Source: Balneola sp. (lineage in GTDB: Bacteria > Bacteroidota > Rhodothermia > Balneolales > Balneolaceae). From it: a stretch of DNA of 64,000 nt. The DNA is taken from assembly GCA_017640785.1 (NCBI GenBank), contig JAEPPZ010000009.1, positions 1-64,000 of the forward strand, read 5' to 3'. The position numbers and the translations under genes are program-made. The notes beneath the pieces were generated by a model. It was not told the DNA's origin, searched no databases, and worked only from the letters and a program-made list of their open reading frames with translations. This document shows, piece after piece, positions 47,251-56,992 of the stretch; the first letter of the stretch is position 1; every line of letters begins with the position of its first letter.

Positions 47251-47826
47251 TTACTCCGGCGAAAGCTCTTTCTCATTTTGATCACGTACGACATTTCTAA
47301 AAGAAATAGCTGAAAGAGAGAACAAAACCGTAAAAAACATATTAATTGCCAATATTTGAGTAGCTGAATTATGAGGTGGTTCTTGCAGATATCCCAATAG
47401 AGCAATAACCGCGATGATCATAGGTAGTGTAGCAATAACGAATAATGTATAGCACAATCCCTGCGATTTAAATCTGGACAAAAAAGCGCCGATCAAGCCC
47501 ACAGCCGGAATAATGAAATAAAGAAGATTAATTTGTTCTCCTTCATGCCCAACAATTCCAACAGCCCCGTTTACCCATACTAAAAATAGAGTAGAGATCA
47601 GTGCGATGCCGGCTCCAATTCGATACGAGTTGTTTTCCATATTATGCAAAACAACAACAAAAACGGCTCCTGTTCCAAAAAGTAAAACTCCGGCAAAAAT
47701 AAAGTCGGATAAGGTCCAAACGACTTCGGACGTGAACTGCATTGCAATTAGCGGGACGAGTAATAACGCGGCGGTTCCAATAGCAACAAACGCTAAGTGT
47801 TTTTTAATTGAGGTTTCAGATTTCAT
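47251..47826 (-). CDS. six-helix membrane protein
   Basis: 191 residues. Six hydrophobic segments at roughly 10-30, 38-58, 70-88, 97-115, 125-145 and 158-178, with short charged ends. No family recognised. It lies 65 nt after the frameshifted small gene on the same strand, and is probably the last gene of the winged-helix operon. Confidence 0.65.
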   Translation of the reverse strand: MKSETSIKKHLAFVAIGTAALLLVPLIAMQFTSEVVWTLSDFIFAGVLLFGTGAVFVVVLHNMENNSYRIGAGIALISTLFLVWVNGAVGIVGHEGEQINLLYFIIPAVGLIGAFLSRFKSQGLCYTLFVIATLPMIIAVIALLGYLQEPPHNSATQILAINMFFTVLFSLSAISFRNVVRDQNEKELSPE

Positions 47827-47891
47827 GATGTGAAGATTTAGGATATTATAGTTAGCACACTTTGAATTACAAAGTACATGAGTAAATTTTT

Positions 47892-48085
47892 TTAAGAAGG
47901 CTTTATTTTGTTTTTGAGCCTGGTTTTATAAAACCAGACAATTCCAGTTAGAATCATGAATAACGGAATTGCTCCTGGTTCATCTTCAACAGTTATCATA
48001 AAGATCATAAGAATAAGACCAAGCGTCATAAGCAGAATGGAGAGAGTTCTTTGAACAGGTTTTTTTGTTGTGATTCTTTGTTCAT
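47892..48085 (-). CDS. small two-helix membrane protein, interrupted by -1 frameshift at an A7 run
   Basis: Too short for usual gene calling. ATG at 48085 overlaps the winged-helix stop (ATGA). The zero frame ends at 48026 after 19 residues. A -1 shift at the A7 run (+ strand T7, 48060-48066) continues into a clean 64-residue protein. It has a hydrophobic hairpin (TLSILLMTLGLILMIFMI and AIPLFMILTGIVWFY) and basic tail. The run reads A AAA AAC in zero frame, a classical slippery heptamer. It may be programmed, a mutation or a sequencing error. Confidence 0.6.
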
Positions 48086-48381
48086 TTCTGAGACTTAATT
48101 ATAGCTTCCAAAACATTTAAGTGTTTTTCAAAAGCAGTTTTACCTTTCTGAGTTATATGATACTTCGTATTTGGTTTGTTATCGATAAAGCTCTTTTTCA
48201 CACCAATAAAATCCTCTTTTTCAAGAGTTTTGATGTGGCTCGCCAGATTACCGTCCGTGACATCCAAAAGTTCCTTCAGAGAATTAAAATCCAGAGTATC
48301 GTTAACGGCCAATGCGGACATAATTCCCAGCCGGGTTCGATTTTCAAAAGCCTTATGTAAGTCGTTTACTGAAACTTTCAC
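48082..48381 (-). CDS. winged-helix transcriptional regulator
   Basis: 99 residues. MarR/ArsR-type winged helix as in the small HTH regulators that pair with membrane proteins: ENRTRLGIMSALAV, LKELLDVTDGNLASHIKTLEKEDFI as the recognition region, and the wing KPNTKYHITQKGKTAF. The start is GTG at 48381, which overlaps the upstream stop (GTGA). An upstream ATG at 48447 would run through the preceding gene. It is between two membrane-protein genes and probably controls them. Confidence 0.88.
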   Translation of the reverse strand: MKVSVNDLHKAFENRTRLGIMSALAVNDTLDFNSLKELLDVTDGNLASHIKTLEKEDFIGVKKSFIDNKPNTKYHITQKGKTAFEKHLNVLEAIIKSQK

Positions 48382-48980
48382 CGTTCGTGCCTGATATGGA
48401 TATAGATTCCATAAATAGTATGGGCAACACCAAAACCAAGCGCCCAAAGAAGTAAACTGTGCTCAATAAAATAAGCGGCATTCAACCCCAGTGCTATTTG
48501 TAGCAGGCCCAGAACACTCAGTTCATTGAACGTAAGCCTTCCGGCGCTATACAGTGCTATTCCGTAAAAGATCAAAGTTACAGAAGGTATTAAGCCAATA
48601 GATCCGCTATAAAAAAGTATTAAAGAAAAAACAGCTCCCGCAGATAAAGGAATTCCCACAATACTTAAAAGCCTTTTTGATGCTGAGTTCCAGACCCTCT
48701 CTCCTTTTTTATGAGCCTTTTTGTAAGAAAGTAAAACTGCGGATCCTACGGCCAATACCAAAACCAAAAGAGCTAATAAAATGATTTCAGTTTCTACACC
48801 AGAAGAGTTCGCAGAAGCTGGATCGAAATCATATATATAATAAGCGATGTATGCTCCCGTCAAAGCATAGAGCCCGGCCAGCACTCCGGATAAACCCGAA
48901 AGCGACAAAAATTTAGATGACCGCTCCATCATAGAACGGATCTCAGCCAGGTCTTGATTATAATCTTGTTTTGTATTCAT
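48378..48980 (-). CDS. membrane protein, first gene of winged-helix operon
   Basis: 200 residues, polar N-terminus with an MMERSSKFLSLSG segment, then about six hydrophobic segments (GLYALTGAYIAYYIY, IILLALLVLVLAVGSAVLL, and on). A similar pairing with a small winged-helix regulator is common in Bacteroidota. Function unknown. It overlaps the regulator start by 4 nt. Confidence 0.72.
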   Translation of the reverse strand: MNTKQDYNQDLAEIRSMMERSSKFLSLSGLSGVLAGLYALTGAYIAYYIYDFDPASANSSGVETEIILLALLVLVLAVGSAVLLSYKKAHKKGERVWNSASKRLLSIVGIPLSAGAVFSLILFYSGSIGLIPSVTLIFYGIALYSAGRLTFNELSVLGLLQIALGLNAAYFIEHSLLLWALGFGVAHTIYGIYIHIRHER

Positions 48981-49043
48981 TACAAAGTACTTTTTAATAC
49001 AAAGTAACGTAATTTATTCTTCCCCGCAATAGGCAGCAAATTT

Positions 49044-49745
49044 TTATTCTGTATGTATAAAAGAACCGTTTTCCAGAAAATGGATTACCTGTTCAATAAC
49101 CTCATCTTTATTCATAATAAAGGTATGGGAATAGGGCACTTCAATATGATCTGTCATGCCGCTTAGTTTTGTGCTTTCAACAGATACTTTTCCGTCATCG
49201 GGATTTGGCAGCATTTGAGATAATATCGGATTTACAGTTTTGGTTCCTGCAATAATGCCCAGCTCAAAATTAGCGGGACCCAGTTGGTTTGGTACACTTG
49301 ATGAGTCCGTTCCAAGTTGTAACCCCGCAGGTCCGTTAACGGCCTTGTAGAGAATGTTATCCTTCATTTCGTCGGTAATTTCACTGCCCTTGTTGGGCGG
49401 GGCAAGCATGACCACTCTTCCAAGATTGGTTACAGAGTGTTCGCTTAAATATTGACGGATAAGAATTCCTCCCAAAGAATGAGTTACAAAATGAACTTGA
49501 GATGAATCCGGACACGAAGCGACAGATCTTGGAATAATATTGTTTGCGAGAGTCTCAATATCGTACTTAGTTGATGGGTAGGACTTATTTATAACGAAGT
49601 ACCCTTCTTCATTCAATTTCTGCTCCATTTTAGAAAAGGAGTTATCTGATCGAGCTAATCCGTGAAGAATAATAACGCAATCAGAAGCTATAGAGGAGTT
49701 AACAAAAAAAGTACAGAGCAAACTTAGAAGTATAAAAGCTTTCAT
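49044..49745 (-). CDS. secreted lipase-like alpha/beta hydrolase
   Basis: 233 residues. Signal peptide (KAFILLSLLCTFFVNSSIA). HGLARSDNSF supplies the oxyanion region and THSLGG the nucleophile elbow with serine; VVMLAPPNKGSE and a late histidine in VPYSHTF complete a lipase-type triad with an aspartate not firmly placed. Resembles triacylglycerol lipase/GPI-inositol deacylase-like small hydrolases. Single gene. Confidence 0.85.
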   Translation of the reverse strand: MKAFILLSLLCTFFVNSSIASDCVIILHGLARSDNSFSKMEQKLNEEGYFVINKSYPSTKYDIETLANNIIPRSVASCPDSSQVHFVTHSLGGILIRQYLSEHSVTNLGRVVMLAPPNKGSEITDEMKDNILYKAVNGPAGLQLGTDSSSVPNQLGPANFELGIIAGTKTVNPILSQMLPNPDDGKVSVESTKLSGMTDHIEVPYSHTFIMNKDEVIEQVIHFLENGSFIHTE

Positions 49746-50006
49746 AATTTTGAATAAAAGAAAAGTTCCCGGTACGGTTATTTCAAAAAGATGTTATCTG
49801 AGATATCTATATGTTAATTATCTCACCTACACCAATCACCAACAAGAGTACATGTTATAGTAAGTGATAACAAATAATTGATAGAGAACAGAGTAATTTG
49901 TAAAATAAATCTTTTTAGTAGTTTAGTAATTTCATTCTTAGGATTTTAATGATGCTAGAATCAGAAAATTTTTAATTTGTTTACTAAATCACACAACACT
50001 GCAAAG

Positions 50007-50891
50007 ATGCGAAATTTGAACAGACAGGATTATTGTAATTTAAAGATCTTTTTATTTGGACTGTTGTGCATATCCGGAATAGGGTGCGAAAACGAGTTCG
50101 ATCCACTTCAGGAAAACGACAGGTATGTTTTTTCTATGTATGGTGTATTTGATATACATGCTGACACCAATTGGGTAAGGGTAATGCCAATTACGGAGAC
50201 TCTGATTCCAAGAGATCCGGAATCAAATGGTACAAAAGTAACCATGATCCATCAAGGAACCGGTGAAGAAACTCAACTTCAACCCAAATTAATCCGCTTT
50301 AGTGAAAATGTTTATGTATGGAATTACTGGACAACCAAAGAACTGGAGCCTCAAGAAGAATACATGATTCGCGCAGAGGCACCGGGTGGAAGTCAAAGCT
50401 TTGCCACAATCACAATGCCGTCTGAGTTAGCGATACCTGATATAATTTATTCGGGTGGGAATGAAGAAGGAGAAATCAGAGGGACCAGTGAAGACACATT
50501 AGTAACTATGGATTTCAGATATTTAATACAAGTGATCAGGGGTCGTGTAGTTGAGCCGGAGGTAGAGGTTATTATTTCAAATCTGGATGATATAAACTTA
50601 AAACCGAATGGGGATTATTGCGCTGAAATAGATAACGCTCAAAAAATAGAAGAGATCTTATTAGCCAATCGGGGTGATATGATAGTTAACAGACGAGAAC
50701 TGGTTGTAATTTCATCCAGCGAAGATTGGCCCGACATCGTTGACTTAAGTGAAGAAGAGATTGTTTTGCCGGATGCAGTTTCAAATGTAGTTAATGGGAC
50801 AGGATTTATTGCCGGAATAGCTAAGCGAAAAATAGTTATAACATCTAAAAGAATTTCCGCAGAAAGCACCCAAAAAAGAAAATTCATATAG
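50007..50891 (+). CDS. DUF4249 lipoprotein
   Basis: 294 residues from ATG 50007. Lipobox SGIGC near residue 27 follows a signal peptide; the mature part is a beta-rich DUF4249 domain (FSMYGVFDIHADTNWVRVMPI, GEETQLQPK, IRAEAPGGSQSFATITMP). The DUF4249 family usually sits beside a TonB-dependent receptor, as here (28 nt to the receptor). It probably acts as a partner surface lipoprotein. A TTG 30 nt upstream is possible but less likely. Confidence 0.85.
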   Translation: MRNLNRQDYCNLKIFLFGLLCISGIGCENEFDPLQENDRYVFSMYGVFDIHADTNWVRVMPITETLIPRDPESNGTKVTMIHQGTGEETQLQPKLIRFSENVYVWNYWTTKELEPQEEYMIRAEAPGGSQSFATITMPSELAIPDIIYSGGNEEGEIRGTSEDTLVTMDFRYLIQVIRGRVVEPEVEVIISNLDDINLKPNGDYCAEIDNAQKIEEILLANRGDMIVNRRELVVISSSEDWPDIVDLSEEEIVLPDAVSNVVNGTGFIAGIAKRKIVITSKRISAESTQKRKFI

Positions 50892-50919
50892 TCCGTTATA
50901 TGATCTACACAAACAGAAT

Positions 50920-53190
50920 ATGAATAAAAAGATCCTTTTAAGACTGATACCCGTTGTGTGCTTTTTGATCTTTGGAGTATTGATGACTAACATCAAAGCT
51001 CAGGGGTCTTTAATACGCGGGATAGTAACAGATTACCAGACCGGGAAAGTGCTCGATATGGCAAACATTACCCTTCAACCAATGTCGGGCAAGGGAATAA
51101 TTGGAACAACTACAGACGGTAACGGGCTTTATCAATTCAATGATGTGGCCGCCGGTGAATATGTGTTTGTGGTTCGTTATGTCGGATACGAAATGCACAT
51201 CGATACATTAACCATAGGGCTAAGGGCGCGGAACATTTCAAATCATGTGCAACTGAGACATTCCCGTGAAGAGCTTGAAGAAATCAACGTGCAAGGTGAA
51301 GTTGCAGAAGACATGAACCCGGGTCAGATTAGTATAAGTCCTGAAACGTTTGGAAGAGCCCCAACACCCGGCGGAAGCGCAGATCTGGCAAGTTATATTC
51401 AAACACAACCCGGAGTGGTTGCTGTGGGAGATCGTGGAGGGCAGCTTTTTGTAAGAGGCGGAACACCGTCAGAAAATATGACGCTAATGGACGGTTTATT
51501 GATCTATCAGCCGTTTCATATTATTGGATTCTTTTCGGTATTTCCCGAAGATATAGTTTCTAATGTAGATTTTTATGCCGGCGGATTTGGTCCACGCTAC
51601 AGTGGACGAACTTCTTCAGTAATGGATGTAAGGCTTAAAAACGGAAACCTTTACAACCAAAAATGGTCTGCTTCAGTGAGTCCTTTTGTGTCGGACTTCT
51701 TTTTTGAAGGCCCGGTTCGTGAAGGAAAAAGCTCAATTATTGCTTCTCTGCGTGGCTCAATGATCGAAGAGACAAGCGATGTGTATCTATCGGAAAAACA
51801 ACCGATGAAATTTAACAGCCAGTTGCTTAAGTACTACAACTCTAGTGGCGAAGGAGTAAATTGTTCTGCATTAATAATGCGGACATACGATCGCGGTAGC
51901 CTAGATTTTGAATCGGATGATTATTTTAAATGGAGTAATGTAGTTACAGGCGGTCGCTGTGCAGGAGCCTCAGCAGAGTCGAAGGTTTCGTTTGTCGATT
52001 TCAACTTTGGCCTATCTTATTTTTCAAACGAGCAAGGTGGATCTGAAGCAGGATTGAGAAATTCTCAGATCTTTAAATCGCATTTAGACATGAACCTGAC
52101 CTTGTATGTTGGAGAAATGCGTTTCGACTACGGTTTCTTTACTGACTACAGAACCATGTCTTATGATATTGCGAATCTCTTTGTTTCTCTTGATGAAAAA
52201 GCGGTTGCATTTTCAAGTGCCGGAGGGTATTTGAAAATTGGCGTTAATATTGGAGAGAAATTTTTGATCGAGCCGGGCGTGTCAATAACAAGTTACTTAA
52301 AACGATTACCACCAAGCGTGGAACCCAGATTGCAGATGTCATGGCAGCCTCGTGGCCGCGTGGATGAAGAAATTCATGCAGCTTTGGGAATATATCGACA
52401 GCCATTTGCAGGGCTCACTGATTTCAGAGATGCAGGGACATCCTTTACTACTTTTATACTGTTACCCGAATCAGAACGACGAATGGAAGCAAAGCACGCA
52501 CTGTTGGGCTGGAGACAGCCTGTAGGTGACTTTTTCGACTTTTCGGTAGAAGGATACTACAAAGAAATAAAAGATACTCCGGTTGCAACCTGGGGTCCGG
52601 TTGCTCGTTTTGCAACCAAGCTTGCTTATGCAGACGGAACAGTGAGAGGCATGGATCTACGGCTTAACTTAAATTACCGAAAGTTTTACATGGGATTAGG
52701 TTATGGTTATTCCATCACAGAATACACAACAAGGCAGGATCATTTTGGGACCTGGTTTGGAGAGCCTGTACAGAGTTACAATCCGCCGCATGATCGTCGC
52801 CATCAGTTAAATGCTCAAACTGGTTTCAATGTGGGGAATTTTTCAACAAATGTGAGCTGGTCGTATGGATCAGGCCTTCCTTATACTCGTCCTCTGGGTT
52901 TTGACAGCTTTTTTAGTTTTGATCAGCGTCCTCCCGATGTTACTGAAGATTATGGAGAACCCAGAGTGCTGCTGGACAAACCTTTTAAAGGACGTATGCC
53001 CGATTTTCACCGATTGGATATATCTGTAGCGCAGGCTTTTAATGTAGGCACCAAAGATATAAAAGTTCAGGCCGGGGCCATTAATACCTATAACAGAGAA
53101 AACCTGTTTTATTATGATGTGTTCAATCAGAGAGGGATTAATCAGCTTCCTTTAACGCCTTACGTGTCGCTGAAAATAGAGTCGAATTAA
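50920..53190 (+). CDS. TonB-dependent receptor
   Basis: 756 residues. Signal peptide to about 28, then a carboxypeptidase-regulatory-like domain at 30-115 (RGIVTDYQTGKVLDMANITL). The plug has PGVVAVGDRGGQLFVRGGTPSENMTLMDGLLIYQPFH at about 165-200. The rest is a beta-barrel ending in LTPYVSLKIESN. It imports or binds an unknown ligand at the outer membrane, with the upstream DUF4249 lipoprotein as likely partner. No TonB gene nearby. Confidence 0.93.
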   Translation: MNKKILLRLIPVVCFLIFGVLMTNIKAQGSLIRGIVTDYQTGKVLDMANITLQPMSGKGIIGTTTDGNGLYQFNDVAAGEYVFVVRYVGYEMHIDTLTIGLRARNISNHVQLRHSREELEEINVQGEVAEDMNPGQISISPETFGRAPTPGGSADLASYIQTQPGVVAVGDRGGQLFVRGGTPSENMTLMDGLLIYQPFHIIGFFSVFPEDIVSNVDFYAGGFGPRYSGRTSSVMDVRLKNGNLYNQKWSASVSPFVSDFFFEGPVREGKSSIIASLRGSMIEETSDVYLSEKQPMKFNSQLLKYYNSSGEGVNCSALIMRTYDRGSLDFESDDYFKWSNVVTGGRCAGASAESKVSFVDFNFGLSYFSNEQGGSEAGLRNSQIFKSHLDMNLTLYVGEMRFDYGFFTDYRTMSYDIANLFVSLDEKAVAFSSAGGYLKIGVNIGEKFLIEPGVSITSYLKRLPPSVEPRLQMSWQPRGRVDEEIHAALGIYRQPFAGLTDFRDAGTSFTTFILLPESERRMEAKHALLGWRQPVGDFFDFSVEGYYKEIKDTPVATWGPVARFATKLAYADGTVRGMDLRLNLNYRKFYMGLGYGYSITEYTTRQDHFGTWFGEPVQSYNPPHDRRHQLNAQTGFNVGNFSTNVSWSYGSGLPYTRPLGFDSFFSFDQRPPDVTEDYGEPRVLLDKPFKGRMPDFHRLDISVAQAFNVGTKDIKVQAGAINTYNRENLFYYDVFNQRGINQLPLTPYVSLKIESN

Positions 53191-53261
53191 GAACACTATT
53201 TTAATCGGCTGGTTTGGAAGCACGGTCTTTCAGAAAACGATGAGAACGAACCCATCCCTGT

Positions 53262-53397
53262 CCCTTCCCTGAAACAAGGGAAGGGGACTTTTTAACTAGA
53301 TCTTAAATTTATTTAAAGAGTCTCTCTCCCTAATGTTAGGGAGAGAACAAGAGTGGGTCAGACCAATCCGGATCTCGGGCATTCGCCGCGAGATGAC
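53262..53397. repeat. three palindromic repeats after the TonB receptor
   Basis: 53262-53285: CCCTTCCCT / AGGGAAGGG, loop GAAACA, followed by a T5 run that may also terminate the receptor transcript. 53324-53345: CTCTCCCTAA / TTAGGGAGAG. 53371-53397: close copy of the 3256-3282 repeat. Otherwise 53191-53485 shows no gene. Confidence 0.7.
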
Positions 53398-53485
53398 CAT
53401 ATTCTTCACTAAAATTTCAGGGCGTCGAACAACTTCCAAATACTCCGACCGTGGGATTATTGGCGAGCATTATTGACGGCTAATA

Positions 53486-54277
53486 CTAAAGTTCAAAAGA
53501 GCTTAAAAACCGAGTCTCATCTCCTTTGTCATAATAATAAAACACGGCAAACACATGCTGGAAGTTGGTTTTAGGCTTGTCGCTATAAGGAACCACCCAT
53601 TCAACCTTATTTTTCAAGAAATCTATAAACCCGGCATCAAATTTATCATCGATTCCCTTGAGTGTCTTTACGCTGTGTATCTTTAAATTTCTATCAAATG
53701 TTATTAAATATTGGTAATAGCTGTTTTGCGGCAGCTCAATTCCATCATACTTTTTCAAATAGTCAGAGATATTTGTTCCAACAGGTTGGACAGAAAAACT
53801 TCTCTTTAAATTTGATAACCGGGAAGACAAAAAATCTAACATTTCAAGTTCACGGTTAATAGATTGTTGTCTGTTCTGTTTTGCCCTTCCCTTAAACCAG
53901 GGTTTTACCATTGGCTTGGAGTTGCTACACCATCCAAAAGTTAATTTCCCTTCATTATTTTTAGTCGCATAGACAATCCAATCCTCACCCTTCTCAACAT
54001 AAAGATCACACGATGTAAGGATGCCATGTCCCCGATTTCCGTATACATAAAGAGTACTAACCTCATTTCCTTTGAATACTTTTTCCGCTTTAACTTCAAT
54101 TTTGAACGTCTTGGATTCTTTGGTAGGGCTATCGAAGACTTGGTTTATAGTAACTTTACCAACAAAATCAGATGTTATATAGTGGTTATTTGTTTCTTGC
54201 CATGAACTTGCACAAGAACACGCATTAGCATTAGAATAGCCAAGCAATAAAATAAATATGAGAAGGTAGAATTTCAT
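53486..54277 (-). CDS. secreted protein with N-terminal CSC motif
   Basis: 263 residues. Signal peptide LLIFILLLGYSNANA, then CSCASSW directly at the likely mature N-terminus, followed by DFVGKVTINQVF and a GNRGHGILTSCDLYVEKGEDWIVYA strand region with further cysteines. This N-terminal layout recalls the TIMP/NTR-like fold but is only a resemblance. The C-terminal half is beta-rich. Function unknown. Confidence 0.65.
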   Translation of the reverse strand: MKFYLLIFILLLGYSNANACSCASSWQETNNHYITSDFVGKVTINQVFDSPTKESKTFKIEVKAEKVFKGNEVSTLYVYGNRGHGILTSCDLYVEKGEDWIVYATKNNEGKLTFGWCSNSKPMVKPWFKGRAKQNRQQSINRELEMLDFLSSRLSNLKRSFSVQPVGTNISDYLKKYDGIELPQNSYYQYLITFDRNLKIHSVKTLKGIDDKFDAGFIDFLKNKVEWVVPYSDKPKTNFQHVFAVFYYYDKGDETRFLSSFEL

Positions 54278-54514
54278 AAAGGTCTTCGTTCCTATAGAAG
54301 TAACTCATTTATTTTATTGTACACAAACTTACTCTGGATTAGTGAGCTCAAATGCTACTTCTCTTTACAAATAAATAGAGAAAACGTAGAAATACACGGG
54401 TGGCACAAAGTTTTAAAATCGCTATAAATTCAATATACTAATGAACTCTATCTCGGCTTGATCCTACAAAAACACCGAGCAAAAATGTATTACACTGCAA
54501 ATAAAATAAATCTC

Positions 54515-56902
54515 ATGAAACGTATATCACTTTTAAGTTTAATAGTAATGTTATGTGTCCCTGTGACCATGATTCAAGCTCAAACCACTCCGGATGGTTC
54601 ACTGGAAGCCATGCAAGGCTTTGCCCGTGCCGTTGATGTATCTGACGGCCGCGTATTTGTTGGTGAACCTTCAAACTTTCATCAACCCGGTACCGTTTAT
54701 ATTTTTGGTAAGAAAGGCAACAACTGGGATCAAATGGCCCGTGTTATGGCCAAAGATGGTGTAATTGGTGATAATTTTGGTTCTGCTGTATCTGCAGATG
54801 GAAACCGCGTTTTGATTGGTGCACCTAGCGCTAATGACAGGATAGGAGCCGCGTATATTTTTGAACGCGGACGTGACGGAAACTGGTCACAAAAAGCTAA
54901 TTTTAAACTCGGCGATGATATTACAGCCGGCGGATTAGGTGCAAGTGTAGCATTGACGGGCGATCAGGCTTTTGTAGGCGCTCCAAGCTATGCAGACGGA
55001 AAAGGCTCTGTAATGGTTTTCCAGCGTTCTTCGGGCGGTGTTTGGGCGTTGAAAAGCAACATCATGAATCCGGATACTTCTACAGCTAATTTTGGATCAT
55101 CACTAGCTATTGATGGTGATCAACTTGTAGTAAGCGCTCCGAATCGTGAGGGCGGAACCGTTTTTGTAATGAATAATATGGACGGTGAGTGGACAATGGC
55201 TACTACCTTAAGCAGTAATCAAGCTCAGGAGCAAAGTCGTTTTGGTTCCTCTCTGGCTATAAAAGGAGATCGAATTTTGGTAGGAGCTCCTCGCAACAAC
55301 AATGCGATGGGAACTGTTTTTGTATATGAAAATGTAGATGGAGATTGGAGTCCTTCCGGATTGCTGACGGCATTTGATGTTGAACGACGTTATCAGTTTG
55401 GAGCTTCTGTAGCATTTGCTGAAGATGGAGTTTGGGTTGGAGCTCCGGGAGCTAATGGCTCAAGCGGAAATATTTATCAGTTTATGATGGATGAAGATGG
55501 TGCGTGGACAGGTTCTTCCAAGTTACCTGTTGGAGAACAAGAAGCAGGCGATGGTTTCTCTGGCTCACTAGCTATGGATGGCAATGTCGCAGTAGTAGGA
55601 TTGATCGGTGCTGATTATGGTGCCGGTTCTGCAGTCATAATGGAGAAAAAAGGCTCAGGCGACTGGATGGCTTCTAAAATGATTATCGGAGAAGAATCTT
55701 CTGTGCTGGAACCTGTAAAGGGGCGACGAGTACAGTGTGATGATTTGAAAGCTGAACAATTTGGTTGTAAAAATGTAGATTTGATCTCCTTCCTTCCTGT
55801 AAGTGATATTGGTGGCGGACGCGGCGTTCGTGTTAATGATATTTGGGGATGGACCGATCCTGAGACCGGCGTGGAATATGCACTCGTTGGAAGAAATGAA
55901 GGAACTTCTTTTGTTAGTCTTGCTGATCCCGGTAATCCCGTATACGTAGGTAACCTGCCTATGACAGAAGGCTCTCGTGCAAATGTTTGGAGAGATATCA
56001 AGGTATATAAAAACCATGCTTATATCGTAGCTGATGGCGCCGGAGAACATGGAATGCAGATACTGGATCTAACCAAGCTAAGGGAATTTGATGGCGAACC
56101 ACTACAGTTAGAAGAAACCGCTCTGTACACAGGTATTCACAGTGCTCATAACGTAGTAATCAATGAAGAAACCGGTTACGCCTTTATCGTTGGTAGCAGC
56201 GGAGGTGGAAACACTTGTGGCGGCGGTCTTCATATGTTGAATATTCAAGACCCGACAAATCCTGTATTCGAAGGTTGTTTTTCTGATCCGTCAACAGGAA
56301 GAAGTGGTACCGGTTATTCGCATGATGCACAGTGTGTAATATACAATGGCCCGGATGAAGATCACCAGGGAAGTGAGATCTGCTTTGGCGCAAACGAAAC
56401 GGCAGTAAGTATTGCTGATGTAACCGATAAACAAAATCCGATTGCTCTTTCTACAGCTACCTACCCTAATTATGGATATGTTCACCAGGGTTGGTTGACA
56501 GAAGATCATAAGTACTTCTTTCAGAATGACGAGCTCGATGAATTAATGGGAGCAGTAGAGCGTACTCGTACAATGGTTTGGGATGTAACCGATCTGGATG
56601 ATCCTCAACTATTGAGAGAGTTTTATGTAGAGATCCCGTCATCTGATCACAACCTTTACATCAAAGACGATAAAATGTATCAGTCTAATTATGTAAGTGG
56701 ACTTCAGGTGATTGATGTTTCTGATCCTGCAAATCCTGTAAAAGTAGGCGACTTCGATACTGATCCTTTCTCTAAAGATGCACCCGGTTTTGCCGGAACC
56801 TGGAGTAACTATCCATTCTTCAAAAGTGGTTTAGTTATTATGACCAGTGGTCGCGAAGGTCTTTTCGTACTGGATACAAATGCTAAGGCAATCAGCCAGT
56901 AA
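54515..56902 (+). CDS. choice-of-anchor B family secreted protein
   Basis: 795 residues from ATG 54515 (MKRISLLSL). Signal peptide ends IQAQ. Residues about 25-390 have FG-GAP-like repeats (FGSSLAIDGDQLVVSAP, FGASVAFAEDGVWVGAP and others). Residues 420-795 match the choice-of-anchor B region with LVIVD-type repeats (VDPANPVKVGDF-like, HNVVINEETGYAFIVGSS). A calcium-bearing or surface propeller protein is inferred. The TTG at 54458 would add a non-signal extension. Confidence 0.88.
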   Translation: MKRISLLSLIVMLCVPVTMIQAQTTPDGSLEAMQGFARAVDVSDGRVFVGEPSNFHQPGTVYIFGKKGNNWDQMARVMAKDGVIGDNFGSAVSADGNRVLIGAPSANDRIGAAYIFERGRDGNWSQKANFKLGDDITAGGLGASVALTGDQAFVGAPSYADGKGSVMVFQRSSGGVWALKSNIMNPDTSTANFGSSLAIDGDQLVVSAPNREGGTVFVMNNMDGEWTMATTLSSNQAQEQSRFGSSLAIKGDRILVGAPRNNNAMGTVFVYENVDGDWSPSGLLTAFDVERRYQFGASVAFAEDGVWVGAPGANGSSGNIYQFMMDEDGAWTGSSKLPVGEQEAGDGFSGSLAMDGNVAVVGLIGADYGAGSAVIMEKKGSGDWMASKMIIGEESSVLEPVKGRRVQCDDLKAEQFGCKNVDLISFLPVSDIGGGRGVRVNDIWGWTDPETGVEYALVGRNEGTSFVSLADPGNPVYVGNLPMTEGSRANVWRDIKVYKNHAYIVADGAGEHGMQILDLTKLREFDGEPLQLEETALYTGIHSAHNVVINEETGYAFIVGSSGGGNTCGGGLHMLNIQDPTNPVFEGCFSDPSTGRSGTGYSHDAQCVIYNGPDEDHQGSEICFGANETAVSIADVTDKQNPIALSTATYPNYGYVHQGWLTEDHKYFFQNDELDELMGAVERTRTMVWDVTDLDDPQLLREFYVEIPSSDHNLYIKDDKMYQSNYVSGLQVIDVSDPANPVKVGDFDTDPFSKDAPGFAGTWSNYPFFKSGLVIMTSGREGLFVLDTNAKAISQ

Positions 56903-56914
56903 TTAAATCGTTTC

Positions 56915-56956
56915 AAAAGCAGCCTATCTTATCATACAGATGGGCTGCTTTTTTTT
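56915..56956 (+). terminator. rho-independent terminator
   Basis: AAAGCAGCC (with the following TATCT) pairs with AGATGGGCTGCTTT across a TATCATAC loop, then an 8-nt T run. It follows the choice-of-anchor B gene directly. Confidence 0.85.
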
Positions 56957-56992
56957 ATAAGAATAATATCATAAGCAGAGAAAATTCCAATC

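Noticed and set aside
55615-56050. Leftward ORFs opposite the choice-of-anchor B gene
   Set aside because: Antisense to a clear repeat protein, with low-complexity Ser/Pro composition typical of shadows.
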